This document shows, in pieces, positions 40,465-51,880 of a stretch of DNA of 64,000 nucleotides. The stretch spans positions 7,534,501-7,598,500 of the forward strand of contig OX621252.1 of the NCBI GenBank assembly GCA_951640165.1, in the 5' to 3' direction. The notes beneath the pieces were generated by a model. That model did no database searches. It was not told the origin of the DNA and saw nothing but the letters and a program-made list of their open reading frames with translations. The position numbers and the translations under genes were made by a program. How positions within the stretch are numbered: the first letter of the stretch is position 1; every line of letters starts with the position of its first letter. This DNA comes from Pseudoips prasinana (Eukaryota > Arthropoda > Insecta > Lepidoptera > Nolidae).

Positions 40465-40950
40465 AAGGATTTAATAAAAATATATGTGACGAAACAGGCT
40501 ACACGGACGGACTAATCTATACATATAATAAAATCGTAAAAGAGTCAAAACTGTACATTGAATATTTAAAAAAAAAGGATATTTGGAGCGTGATCTACGG
40601 TCGATATCGAAGCCAAAAATATAGTTTCTAGAATTTTTGTCTGTGTGTCTGTATGTATGTCCGGGCTTAACTCACAGAGTATGCATGGATTTACTTAAAA
40701 TTTTGCAAGAATATTACTAAGAGGTCGGGTCAATAATAAGCTACATATTATCACGCTATCACCTACGGGGGAGGAGCTGTGATAATTTATACAATTTAAC
40801 GCGGGTAAAACCGCGGGGCACAGCTAGTTCATAATATTTTTGTAACTTTTACACTGTATTTAACTATTTTTATGTATTGCATTGTGAGCTTGACAATTAC
40901 AAGTGTATGTAAATAACTACTCAAGTGCTGAATAAATTACATTATTTGGA
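40465..40950 (+). repeat. Dispersed repeat (as 27600-27775) split by a Helitron
   Basis: 40465-40515 and 40828-40950 match the uninterrupted copy at 27600-27775, giving a paralogous empty site for the Helitron between them. Confidence 0.8.
40516..40827 (+). mobile_element. Short Helitron (Lep1-like)
   Basis: 312 bp from TC (40516-40517) to CTAG (40824-40827), host A on the left and T on the right. The 3' hairpin is 'cgcgggtaaaaccgcg'. Comparison with 27655 gives the original site as actaa^ttca. Confidence 0.88.
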
Positions 40951-41207
40951 AAACTATCAGGCATGCAGACTTAGCCATGGTTTCCTTCATATTTAAAAAA
41001 TAATTGATAGAAATTGGTTCATCCTTTTAGGCTTACATTTCCACAGGCAGACACACAATCATAGAAAAAACATCATAAAGCATACATAAAAATGCTAAAC
41101 CAGACTTCAAACTTATGCTGTGCTAACTATGACTGTATTGCAGGTTAAAGAACTTTACTATTACCGATCACGTCGCACGATTTAGCCTACTTTATTCTTA
41201 CTTATCT
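40951..41207. other. Unassigned
   Basis: Nothing recognised. Confidence 0.3.
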
Positions 41208-41480
41208 ATACTGACGAGGCGCTCATAGCTAGATTCTCTCACCGGTCCGTAAGTGATCGGTGAGGTTAAGCAACTAGGTTCGCGGTCAGTTCATAGATGA
41301 GTGACCGCCAAAGTGGTTTAATTCCTGAACGTCTCCGTGCTTCGGAGGGCACGTTAAGCTGTCGGTCCTGGTTGTAGTCATAAGACAACAGTCGTTAAGC
41401 CTTGTCAGAGGCCTACTGGGCGGCTTGAACAACTCTGACACTAGGGTAACCATTGCCCATACGATAAGTAAGTAAGTAAG
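41208..41480 (+). mobile_element. 5S rRNA-headed SINE (SINE3-like)
   Basis: The head resembles 5S rRNA: 'gatcggtgaggttaagcaac' matches the 5S A-box region and 'catagatgagtgaccgcc' the C-box region (5S: GATGGGTGACCGCC). The centre 'cgtgcttcggagggcacgtt' + 'aagctgtcggtcctgg' is shared with SINE-A. The tail 'ctgggcggcttgaacaactc' + 'tgacactagggtaaccat' ends in (taag)n. A tail-only copy lies at 15690-15762 (minus). Confidence 0.82.
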
Positions 41481-41547
41481 TATACTGACTGACCCGATAT
41501 TGATACTGAATTGATGTCAATTCGAATGTGACTGCAGTGACACAATG

Positions 41548-42185
41548 ACGGGCCGGTTGTTGTGGATGGTAGATATTTGCCTTTCACGCGGCAGGTTGTG
41601 GGTTCGATTCCCACCCAGGACAGATATTTGTGTGCTTGAAAATGTCTGTTTATAGTGAGTCTGGGTGTAGTTATCTATATAATTATGTATTTAGAAAAGA
41701 AAAGTAGTTACATCCTTTATTTTAGAGTACCTCTAAAAGAAATACAGCATTTCTTTTAGAGTACCTCGTGGACAAGAGCGTCAATGCTGTAAAAAAGATT
41801 TATTTTCTATCCCCAAAAGTAGAACCTGTTATTGTAAGAACATGTTTGTAAGGCGTGCCTGTGAACTTTATAATAATAGCGAAAAACTAGCAGACATTGA
41901 TGTTTTCTGTTGTACAGTAACATAATTGAAAAAATGTTTTTGTCTTTAGTATAACCTTTTTAAATTTCATAAGTAACTTAGAACTTAGCTCATCAACTAA
42001 TACTTTGTTAATCCATGAGGAAACTATAGGTCTTTAAGTAAAAAATGAAATATTTAAGTTCTTCTGTATGACCGTTTGTTTCTTATCAAAATAAATAAAT
42101 AAAATTATCTAGTTTCCATAGTAAAAGCTCTGCTTAGTTTTGAGTCAGGTGGCGGTGTGTCAATAATGCCCCAGGATATTATTAT
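41548..42185 (+). mobile_element. SINE-B, split by ~400 bp
   Basis: Head/B box 'gttgtgggttcgattcccac' + 'ccaggacagatatttgtgtg' at 41585-41640 and tail 'tctgcttagttttgagtcag' + 'gtggcggtgtgtcaataatg' at 42127-42168. The intervening 41706-42105 is not SINE and holds a small palindrome at 41731-41770 ('ctaaaagaaat' arms). Confidence 0.65.
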
Positions 42186-42499
42186 TATTAATAAATATAT
42201 TGTGCATTAGTTTTAGCTGAATCGCAATAATTGCCAATAGACTAAATACAAATAAAGAAATTAGCCGTAAACGAGGACTACTATTTTGCATTCAGTGTGT
42301 TAGCCACTCTGGGGAAATAATTGCTTATCGAATGCCGGCTGCCGGTCCAAAGCTGCCAGTTAGCTTTCGATAATCGGCCTGAACTTCACTAATACCAGAG
42401 CCCCAAAATTCAAGTAGCAAGTTATTTTCGCTTATGAAATGTCATGTAACTATCATAACAACTATGCTGACTGTTGCCTTGGTGGCTTCGTGTTTTCGA
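42186..42499. other. Unassigned
   Basis: No feature recognised. Confidence 0.3.
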
Positions 42500-42630
42500 A
42501 CTCGAGCTCCGGACGATTATTTGTGGTACTCATATTTTTTGTCCTGAGCCTGCGTGAACTTTGTGTCCATGAATTACTTGTCTGTGCAGTGTCCCTTGCC
42601 ACTGGGATTAAATATACCTTAAAAAAATAA
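42500..42630 (+). mobile_element. SINE-D 3' fragment, degraded
   Basis: 'cctgcgtgaactttgtgtcc', 'cttgccactgggattaaata' resembles the 3' half of 57433-57627. Confidence 0.45.
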
Positions 42631-42721
42631 ATGGAACAAACTCGTTAGCTCTCTATGATGTCATTCAGAATTCAAACTACGAAAACTGAAAATGTTTCTT
42701 TGTTGGCTAAAGATCTTAGTC

Positions 42722-43026
42722 AAAGTCAAAGGTAGTTTATTCCGTAAAAATTTTACATTTATGTGGAATCGTCATATTTTTTTACCCTACCGTTCAGTGC
42801 ATGACGTGGCAGCTACTGAGAAAAACTGCCAGAAAACTCAGTAGGAATCCTTTTTTAAAATAAAATATACTTAAGATTAATTACAATCATGTGTGTTGAC
42901 TCAGAACAACTCAATCCCAAGCACTTTTATCACTTAAATAATCAGAAATTTTGTAATATGCACTGCTACACAATTTGGCTTTAATAATTCTTTTAAACTT
43001 ATTCGTATACAATTCTCTAATATCAT
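42722..43026 (-). mobile_element. LINE-J 3' end
   Basis: Very similar to 33055-33355: 'gtttattccgtaaaaatttt', 'cagtgcatgacgtggcagct' and 'gtgttgactcagaacaactc', ending inside NDIREL. Confidence 0.8.
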
Positions 43027-43519
43027 TATGTTCCCAGTATCGTGTCGGTTCCGGATCGGTATGTGTAAATGTAACCAGAGCCTATCCCATGAATCCCGAC
43101 TCTATTCCAGCGCATTTCACGCGACCAACTTTTTTCTTACTATTTTCGTATGAAAACTAATTTTGTGCTTTGTTGATTTTAGTTATGTTATATTTTCATT
43201 TCGATCCGCAGGGGCGTGCGGTCGCCCGATAAGGACTGCGTTTGAACAAAATTCGGTTTTGTTATTTTTATTTGACCTCTATTTAGTTACTTACCTTTTT
43301 TGTTTCCTACGAGTATATTTAAGTTCACTCGGACGTGCTGGCTTTGTACGGTTCGGTTAGTTGTGTTCATATAATAACGATGTGGGTTACTCATTAACAA
43401 ATCCTATAAACTATAACTTAGTTATTAAGAAAAGTGTGTAACCGTTTGTATTCCCGAACAAATAAATAAATAATTGAATGAATTTATAAAGATACGTCTC
43501 CCACGGGATTAGATAAATA
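43027..43519. other. Unassigned; possible LTR-like or exon-like piece
   Basis: Non-repetitive-looking sequence with 'tttcgatccgcag^gggcgtgcgg', which would make an acceptable splice acceptor, but no coding frame with a recognisable domain. 43340-43470 ends in (aaat)n. I do not assign it. Confidence 0.25.
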
Positions 43520-43905
43520 AATAAAATAAAATAAAATAAAAAAGGTTTTTATTCACGTAGACTTTAAAAAAGCGCTTGTAAATAGTCAGAACATGTTTGT
43601 AGTATTATAGTTGAATACATTATTATTTCTAGTAACATAGATATTTAGGTACACATTATATTGATAGTATTAAAACATGAACAAATTTATATTATATTAT
43701 TGTCAAGAGGTTATGTTTAAGTTTAATTATCTAGTTTAAGTCTAATATTTGTAATACATATTGGCAATGGTTCTGTCTATATTAAGGTGATATTATTATG
43801 ACGGACCTTGTGTTAATAACGACGGTCGCGCTTTAAAGCTACCACCGGATCCAATGCGCCCCAACTGAGAAGACCCAGCGAAACAAACTCAGCGGGTGTC
43901 TCTAC
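43520..43905 (-). mobile_element. LINE-H 3' UTR
   Basis: 'aaggtttttattcacgtaga' at the tail, then 'agtcagaacatgtttgtagt', and 'ggatccaatgcgccccaact' near the inner end. Matches 49634-50035. Confidence 0.8.
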
Positions 43906-44200
43906 TACCGATAGATGGGGTGATGATATTCTTCGCCGTCAGCCACACAGCTATATATTCCATCGCATCCCGTGGGGGACGTTGAAGATGTCCGATGGAA
44001 AATATACCGTAAAGTGGGCAAAAGCTTTTTGCCACTGCCGATCTGTCATCAAATCATGGTGATCCTCTCGATCATGAAGCCGTTGGATGCAGCTAACGCA
44101 AGACTAGCAATAGTGGAAATAGACTGGGTGAGACCTTTGTCCTGCAGTAGATTCTGTAGGCTGCACATGGTGATCATCATGATACAGATGTTACGAAAGG
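43906..44200. mobile_element. RTE 5' and 3' scraps
   Basis: 43908-43990 includes RTE 5'-type sequence in both orientations ('gatggggtgatgatattctt' reverse, 'catcccgtgggggacg' forward). 44090-44190 is a diverged plus-strand RTE 3' end ('aacgcaagactagcaatagt', 'acctttgtcctgcagtag'). Confidence 0.5.
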
Positions 44201-44433
44201 AAGCTTCCATAAAAAACGAGTTTTAGCCCTCACGACTGAATTAAAACTTAGATATAGGAAACGTGGCTATTGGAGAAAGAGAGAAAGAAAAAGTGTACTC
44301 GCACCAATCTCTCTCTTTCTATCGGCACTAACTTATATCTCCCTCTCAACCTCCGAACGGAAGTCACCTCACCCAGTCACACTTTTCGTAACGCTGTCGT
44401 AATCCATTCACATGCTAACTAAAATAGACTGCA

Positions 44434-44660
44434 CTTGTGGTGTAGTGGTGCGTTCTCGGCACCGTTTCTTCACCGCGACATCCGCAGTCCATGCCCTCGT
44501 GTTTCGTATTCGAACAGAGGACAAATATTTGTATGAGTCATTTATTGTTATTCATAGTCTGGGCGCGATTTTAGTCCATGAATATCATGTTTGTAAAGTC
44601 TCCCACGATACAGGTATAAATTCATCTAGTGCGGGTATTGTCATGTCTTTTATAAAAGGT
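44434..44660 (+). mobile_element. SINE-D (tRNA-headed)
   Basis: Head 'gcacttgtggtgtagtggtg' and degenerate B box 'cgtattcgaacagaggacaa', then 'tttgtaaagtctcccacgat' and 'tctagtgcgggtattgtcat'. Compare 57433. Confidence 0.7.
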
Positions 44661-44734
44661 AGAAGTATTATAAAAAAGAAAAATCTACTAGATAAATTTG
44701 GAGAATTTAGGTTACTGGCTATATTGGTGTAGAA

Positions 44735-45057
44735 CCGCCTTGACTCGTCTGTCAACCTGCCTTTGATTTGGAGGTTGCGGATTCAATCCTCGCACAAAAC
44801 AAATATTTGTTTTTATGAACATGTCTGTTGTGTCTTATATCTTGCTCTGGCTTTTTTATGTACTAGTATTTACAAAAAACATGTATTATACATTTTATCC
44901 ATTTTCTAGTAGGGTGTAATTTATCTACAATATGTATGTATTTAGATACCTATATACAAAAATATTTATCATGCAAGTTAGTAGTCTGTTTGCCATAGAA
45001 CAGGCTCGGCCTAGTTTGGGAGCATATGGCAGTGTGTTAGTTGTCCCAGGATATTTA
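44735..45057 (+). mobile_element. SINE-B, full length but diverged
   Basis: B box 'ggttgcggattcaatcctcg', 'caaatatttgtttttatgaa', and tail 'ctcggcctagtttgggagca' + 'tatggcagtgtgttagttgt'. Confidence 0.65.
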
Positions 45058-45339
45058 TGTATATTTATAGTACAAGCTTTTCTTCACTAACACCAACTAT
45101 ATCATTTTTTACGAGTTCCGAATGTACAATTGAACATGTTTAATGTGATTCTCGACGATCACCCCACTACACCTACCTATAAACGGTCGGATGGCCGGAG
45201 CAAAGAATAATTCTTGTTCGAGTTGTCTTACTGTGCACATCACCTGGTGTTACTGTTTGTTCGTGAAATAAACTTTGTATAACTTATCTTCAAGTTTTAC
45301 TGTTACCTACTAGTAGACTACTTGTACTAGTAGTACTAG

Positions 45340-45645
45340 TAGAGGTAGGGCATAGCGTTCATTCGCTCAAAGAGTTGCACGATTGGGAAAGTATCTCCAC
45401 CTTACAGAAGAGACTCCTCAATAATAACATTAATAATTTTAATGCTATGTTTCCGAGTGTGAGTAAGGTCGCCAAAGCTCATTGGGGTGGGGGGGAGGGT
45501 CAGCAACACGTGTTTGCTGACTTTTAAAGGCCGGCAACGCACCCGCGACTCCTCTGGTGTTGCGAGTGTCCATGGGCGGCGGTGATCACTTACCATCAGG
45601 TGACCCACTTGCTCGTTTGTCGCCCTCTCATATAAAAAACACAAA
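45340..45645 (+). mobile_element. Non-autonomous retroelement G, copy 3 (best)
   Basis: It runs from 'agaggtagggcatagcgttc' to 'gctcgtttgtcgccctctca' with an A-rich tail. A small CTAGTA palindromic run (45307-45341) precedes it. Confidence 0.75.
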
Positions 45646-45689
45646 AAAATCATGGACCAACAACTCTCGATGTAAGAAACTAACGATTT

Positions 45690-45776
45690 TAGAAAGAGTG
45701 ACGTGGAAGTCAGCAGTCATTTTGTCACATTCCCTATGTGACGAAAAGATTGCTGACATCCACGTCACTCTTTTTA
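45690..45776. repeat. 87-nt imperfect hairpin
   Basis: 41-bp arms (45690-45730 and 45736-45776) pair with five mismatches and no bulge around loop 'tccct'. Either strand would fold as a pre-miRNA-sized hairpin. It may instead be a tiny palindromic MITE. Confidence 0.8.
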
Positions 45777-46369
45777 AAATCCACCATGTTCGGCCATCCC
45801 CTTCATGAAATATAATTCAACTTGACTAACAACTCGTTTTTTCTACAGATAACAATAACCTATATTTAGAGCTCTGGGTAACTTGTAGTAGCTTCAACAA
45901 TACTTAACAGAGTGTAACAGAGTTGTCAGTCCTAGCACGTTATACCAGCTAACAAAAGAAAACTGACTGAAAAGATTTGTTCTGCTCCTGCGAATTAACT
46001 GATATTATATAACTCGAATACAAGTTGATTTATATTTTAACTAGCACTTCATCCGGGATATGTCGATGTGGATTTTATACTTTCATACACAAATCTTAAC
46101 ACTTAGTCAATTTATTTATCGTTTTAACATTAATCAACCGCCATAAATGCACCAAGATTTGCTAGTGAGGATGTGGCGCTCGACTCGCAGGCAAGCCATG
46201 GTGTCTGCGCCGCGGATTTGACGTTTGTCTTGACAAGTTTAACTCCGTGCTGTTTTGTGGAAATAGACTACTATAAATAAATACAATAAGCTCACTCTTC
46301 TTTTTGTTATATTTGATAAAATGTTAATCGGCATATTTTTCACAGGATTTCTTTTATTTCCTTTTAAAA
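45777..46369. other. Unassigned
   Basis: No element or gene recognised. Confidence 0.3.
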
Positions 46370-46470
46370 ACGGGAACTCCCGCACCATTCACAATCGAAT
46401 CCCAAATCCCTGTATCAGGAGATACTTTGCAAACATATATTTGACGGACACATCACACAAATATTTGGCC
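46370..46470 (-). mobile_element. SINE-D-type fragment
   Basis: 'ctcccgcaccattcacaatc', 'ccctgtatcaggagatactt' resembles 61800-61860. Confidence 0.4.
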
Positions 46471-47931
46471 TATGCGTGTATCAAATCTACTTGGCTAGGT
46501 GACGGTAATCCCAATCTACGGTGCGATTATATAGAGGTTATAGATAGACTGAACAATTTTGCTTATTGAAACAGTGGCGGCCTCGCAAAGCAATGTATTT
46601 TTTATATAGTTTGCGGATGCCAAAGGAAGATGGAACCAAGAATAACTTTTCAGCACTTTTGTGGGAATATTTGTTTAAAATTAAACCTAATCATGAATTC
46701 CGTCTTGGATGCCTTTTTTAATTATTCATAACTATTTCATAACGTTATACGTACGACAACCACAACCCTTAAATTATGCAGTTCATAGCGAACCATTTTC
46801 AAATTTCTTTTAACAATATTTTACTTTTAATTAATGTATGGTTTTATACTACTTCTATCTACTTCATTTGTTGCACACATTCTAAATAAATTAGAGCTTT
46901 CATTATTATTGCTTTTTTGTCTAGAAGAAATCGCCTAATGCGATAAGACCGCGCATTGTACATGATTGTGTTATTTATTTTGTCTGCTATGAATTTATCT
47001 TGTTTGAGTGTGTACAATAAAGAGTATTCTATTCTTATTCCCATGACCTTTGTGACCTTTATGGCCAATGTTATAAGTCAATAATCGGCATGAACATAAA
47101 TCTAAATCGTTGTTGAATATATTAGGTTGGGCCATGGCACAGTTTTAGTTCCAAGTTCCAATACGGACGGTGACTTATGAACGCTAAGGTTTTCGCCAAC
47201 TTTTCTTGAGAGTTAACCCGTAACTGGTTGACTAGAAGGTACGAAATCTTGATTACATGGAGGAGGTATATTGTAGTAAAGCACAAAAATATAGTTGTCA
47301 GTGTAGTTATATAGGACTGTACGATATAGTGTGTTCGCAAACAAGTCTAATCCAAATCTAAATAATCATACCTAGATTTATTGATTAATTTCAATTTCAA
47401 TTTATTTGCTAATGATTGATTACATAATGTAAACATTTATGATTAAATTCATAAAATAAAGACTTTTTGATTAATTAATACATGTATAAATTATTTATTA
47501 TCCACTAAGCAATTACAACATATATTGTCGCTCTGTCTCTTGGACTAGGCTGCTGGGTTACAACATTTGTTTAGTATATATGTTTGAATTTAAAGTTAGT
47601 TATAATATCAATTAAAAAGAATATAAACTAAGAAGTAAGAGATAGTTACACACGATACAATCACAAGTTGTGGTATGCATAATATGCACACCACAACTTA
47701 ATAGTTCACTAATAATATTAGATTAGGTAATTTAGCTTTCACAAATTCAAACATACCGTTCTACGGTGGCTAAAATGCCTAAACTATGATCAAACAGAGT
47801 CACTCCTAATAGTCCTCAAAATCGTGTTTATTGTGATTGTATATAGCTCATGGAAACGTGCTATGACGATGACGCAGCTGCAGTTCCATGATGTTCATCG
47901 AAAAAGTGCTCAACGCTTCTAAATAATTTTT
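46471..47931 (+). other. LINE 3' tail at 46860-47040; otherwise unassigned
   Basis: 46920-47040 ('gaaatcgcctaatgcgataa', 'gaccgcgcattgtacatgat', 'gtgtacaataaagagtattc') is a LINE 3' end with (attct)n tail. A 15-bp hairpin 'aagttgtggt-tgca' lies at 47668-47702. No gene is recognised elsewhere. Confidence 0.5.
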
Positions 47932-48487
47932 AGGGTTCCGTAGCCAAATGGCAAAAAACGGAACCCTTATAGATTCGTCATGTCTATCTGTCTGTCCGTC
48001 CGTATGTCACAGCCACTTTTTTCCGAAACTATAAGAGATGTACTGCTGAAACTAGGTAAGTAGGTGTATTCTGTTAACCGCATTAAGATTTTTACACAAA
48101 AATAGAAAAAGAACAATAATTTTGGGGAGTTCGCCATACATAGAACTGAAACTCAAGAAATTTTTTTTCATCGTACCCATACATGTGGGGTGTCTATGGA
48201 TAGGTCTTCAAAAATCATATTGAGGTTCCTAATATCATTTTTGTCTAAACAGAATAGTTTGTATAATTAGTGTCCCCCCCCCCCCCTAGTGAATCATAAA
48301 ACAAAAAAAAAATATCATGTACATTACTATAGAAACTAACAACGAAAATTGGTTTGAACGAGATCTAGCAAGTAGTTTTTTTTAATACGTTATAAACCGC
48401 AATTTGCTTTCATTTAATAAACTGAAATACTTGCTGCTACGGAACCCTTCATGTGCGAGTCCGACTCGCACTTGGCTGGTTTTTTAC
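47932..48487 (+). repeat. Abundant lepidopteran interspersed repeat (GGGTTCCGTA type)
   Basis: It starts 'agggttccgtagccaaatgg', has 'ctgtctgtccgtccgtatgt', and ends 'cgagtccgactcgcacttgg' + 'ctggtttttt'. I know this pattern as very common in moth and butterfly genomes; its class is uncertain. A run of ~13 C lies at about 48276-48288. Confidence 0.7.
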
Positions 48488-48738
48488 TTCAGAAATATCC
48501 ATATAGATCTAGTCGTTTTCGTAGCTTCGTGTCTCGCAGCCCGTCGATGCAGTAGTGACGTGTAAGATTTATGTGCAAATTCACTTAATGTACTGACTTC
48601 AATTTTATTAGTTTATACATTTCGATCACACTTTGCGAGATTAAACTTCTGAGTCCGTAGCAAATTGGCTTGTGAAATATTGCTGTCAATATATTAGTAT
48701 AAGCTTAGTGAAAATATACTAAGTACTTACATTATTAA

Positions 48739-48965
48739 TAACACTAATATTATAAGTGTGAAAGTTTGTATGTTTGTCACTCAATCTTGCAAAAAGCTAA
48801 GCAAGTTGGGATAAAATTTGGAATGGACATAGTCGGAATGGATATATTCGGCACGGGACTAGTTTCTCCTTCTTACCCACCACTGCAACATGGAAGCCAT
48901 GGTCAACAGTAGCATACAATAAAATGACACTGAGTGTTGCGGCTTAGGCATGCATGTCCCGGCGA
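48739..48965. mobile_element. Helitron 5' fragment and another repeat scrap
   Basis: 48740-48830: 'acactaatattataagtgtg' and 'aaagtttgtatgtttgtcac', a Helitron start without its end. 48851-48965 ('gggactagtttctccttctt', 'acccaccactgcaacatg') is the reverse of the repeat at 62330-62460. Confidence 0.6.
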
Positions 48966-49633
48966 ATTGGGTGTATATTGAATAGAATATGCATTTATTT
49001 CTCACATCACAAAAGTAGTTAAATTTTTTTTAATAAGATGCAATTTATGTTTGTGCATTTTAGCAGTTATAAATGCAACAGCATTATAATTACAAAGCAA
49101 ACAATGCATTGCTTCCTTTGTAATTATAATTGCTTGCTTGTTATAGGACTTTCCGAGGTGAACGTACATTGTAGAAATTGAGTAACATAATAGTCCTGGT
49201 AACAAAATCATAATACTAAATCTATAACATTAGAGATATAAATAAATAACAGTAATGGGTGAATTGCCCAACCCAAAAAAATAAACGGCATACCTGAGAA
49301 CGGTAGTGCAATGTGCCGATTTTTTATTTTACACATTTTTTCTAAATAGCGAATGTACTTCTCTACCTTGGCAAAAAAAATCATTCATTTCTACCCACTA
49401 ATAGACCGAAAAAAAAATTTACAAAGTGTTATTTTATCATCACGGTGGCCTGTCCTGAACCCGATTCCTCTCATAAAATACCTTCCCCTGTAAATACACT
49501 TGTAATATGGATTTAAATCGATTTTGATATCATTAAATTATAATATTTTCGATCAAATAAAACTTTCTTTGTTTGTTTATCTTCTTTCTCATGGATTTGA
49601 CAGTCATTCAACTTTTGTCCGGAAAAAAGTTAT
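48966..49633. other. Unassigned
   Basis: No feature recognised apart from an AATAAA-containing run near 49555. Confidence 0.3.
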
Positions 49634-50110
49634 AAAATAAATAAAATAAAAAAGGTTTTTATTCACGTAGACTTTAAAAAAGCGCTTGTAAATAGTCAGA
49701 ACATGTTTGTAGTAATATAGTTGTATACATTAGATATTATTTCTAGTAACATAGATATTTAGGTACATATTGTATGAAAACATTTATAAAATTTATTTTA
49801 TTACAGCAATGATATTTAGCTAGCTCGTATCAAGTTATTGTTAAGAGATTATGTTTAATTATCTAGTTTAAGTCTAAAATTTTTACTACATATTGTCAAT
49901 GGTTCTGTCTAAATTAAAGGTATTATTATTATGACGGACCTTGTGTTAATAACGACGGTCACGCTTTAATGCTACCACCGGATCCAATGCGCCCCAACCG
50001 AGAAGACCCAACGAAACAAACTCAGTGGGTTCATCTACTACCGGTTTAAACACGACCCAGTTGAGACGGTCCGGCGAAACATACTCAAGCAGGCATGAAC
50101 ACGGGATTTG
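49634..50110 (-). mobile_element. LINE-H 3' UTR, best copy
   Basis: Reverse orientation. Tail 'aataaaaaaggtttttattc'; inner part to 'gtccggcgaaacatactcaa' + 'gcaggcatgaac'. 50040-50100 is the unoccupied equivalent of the P-like element's insertion site at 20030. Confidence 0.85.
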
Positions 50111-50659
50111 GTCCAATTAGAGTAATTATTTAGTAGGCAAACACAATATATGCTCGATCGGTTGTCTGAATGCTTATTATTTTAGATTATATTTAGGTAT
50201 ACAAAAGAAAAACTTCGAAACAATAACATTATTCATTTTGAGACAGAGTCAATAATTTTAAATTAAGTATATGATAGCAATCATTTACAGATAGTTCACA
50301 TAACACATTTATATAAAACAATTGAACAAAGAATATCTATTTCATATTTTTCATTAATAAGTTCTATGTCTAGAATTTTGCTAGAGAAGCGGTTTATATT
50401 TTGATGTGATAGAATTAGAAAGTTATCACACTTCTCTATTATCATGCTTACATGTTTAAACTACTAACTAAATTGATTTTAATAACATTACTAAAAGATG
50501 GTATAAAAAGTGACTTTCAGAGGACAGTAAGTTTTAGTAGAATAGCCACGTCAAGATTGCGTTGTTAGGCCTGTGTCAAATTTCCTCACTTCGGATCCGT
50601 CCGGCTCAAGATCTCGGCATGAATACACTGATCCCAATGTCTTGCGGTTTTCCACCAAA
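50111..50659. other. Unassigned
   Basis: AT-rich, with no recognised element. Confidence 0.3.
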
Positions 50660-50950
50660 AAAGTTAGTTTATCATTTCAGTGATATGGGGTCAAAAATTG
50701 TTTCATTTCGGTGGCTGTTATAACTCGTGCTAGATTCGTTCAATTTCTTTCAAAATTATGTATTAAATTCGCCGTAAGTACTGTTTTGTTTGAGTAGCGT
50801 TCATATATTTTTAATCAATTTATTTCGGAGTTAAATGTACAACTAACCTGTATTTTATCATCTCAGTGTTATCATTTCAGTGGATTCGGTGGACTGTTAT
50901 ACCAATTACAGTCCACCGGAATGAAATGTATCTCCGAAATGATAAAACCA
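50660..50950. repeat. TATCATTTCGGTGG motif cluster, left
   Basis: Forward copies of tatcatttc(g/a)gtgg at 50670, 50702, 50856 and 50870. Inverse copies lie at 50913-50927 and 50933-50943. A hairpin 'ggtggactgt...acagtccacc' lies at 50884-50925. Confidence 0.75.
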
Positions 50951-51175
50951 TATAGTTTTAGAGATCCCTGTGTCAAATACAAGGTCATAGTTTTGTAATA
51001 TAATTTTACCTAGAGTGTAGATTTGATTATTCGGGTGTATTTGTTGTGTAATATTTGTGTTTACGATATATAATGTATACACATATTTATGTAGTAAGTA
51101 CATGTATATACTTACTTTACATACACATTTGTTCGGCTCAACGATAATGTGATGAGTGTGTGAGTCACCACCTTA

Positions 51176-51487
51176 TCTATACATATAATAAAATCGTAGG
51201 AAAGTCAAAACTGTACATTGAATATTTTTTAGAAAGAATACTTGGGGCGTGATCTACACTCAATATCCAAGCCAAAGATATAGTTTTTAGAATTTTTGTC
51301 TGTTTGTCCGTATGTATGTCCGGGCTAAACTCAAAAAGTACTGCATGGATTTACTTGAATTTTTGCATGAATATTACTAAGAGGTCGGGTCAACATATAG
51401 GCTACATATTATCACGCTGTCACGTACGGGGGAGGAGCTGTGATTATTTATAAAGTTTAACGCGGGTAAAACCGCGGGGCACAGCTA
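51176..51487 (+). mobile_element. Short Helitron (Lep1-like)
   Basis: TC at 51176-51177 after A, CTAG at 51484-51487 before T, 312 bp; same length and body as 40516-40827. Confidence 0.88.
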
Positions 51488-51590
51488 GTACCTACTAATT
51501 GTCTACAAAATAATAATTTCGAGGGTTTACCTTCATTTTAAGTAAGTTACTTACCTTTATTTTTATGTCATTTATTATGAGTAAATAATA

Positions 51591-51880
51591 TCTATACATA
51601 TATTAAAATCGTAGTAGGAAAGTCAAAACTGTACATTGAATATTTTTTAAAACGATACTTGGGGCGTGATCTACAATCGATATCGAAACCAAAAATGTAT
51701 GTCCATGTATGTCCGGGCTAAACTCAAAAAGTACTGCATGGAGTTACTTAAAATTTTGCATGAACATTACTAAGAGTTCGGGTCAACATATAGGCTACAT
51801 ATTATCACGTTATCACCTACAGGGGAGGAGCTGTGATAATTTATAACATTTAACGCGGGTAAAACCGCGGGGCACAACTA
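51591..51880 (+). mobile_element. Short Helitron (Lep1-like), altered 3' end
   Basis: It starts A^TCTATACATATATTAAAATCG and ends 'ggtaaaaccgcggggcacaa' + CTA^T; the terminal G of CTAG is lost. Confidence 0.8.

Noticed and set aside
41240..41310. Genuine 5S rRNA gene
   Set aside because: Only promoter blocks are conserved, the rest diverges, and the sequence continues into a SINE core and (taag)n tail.
43160..43370. Spliced host exon after 'gatccgcag'
   Set aside because: Only a splice-site-like string; the following frame has no domain and no partner exon could be placed.
50670..50943. CRISPR-like array for the TATCATTTCGGTGG repeats
   Set aside because: Spacing is irregular, copies vary and occur in both orientations, and the genome is eukaryotic.
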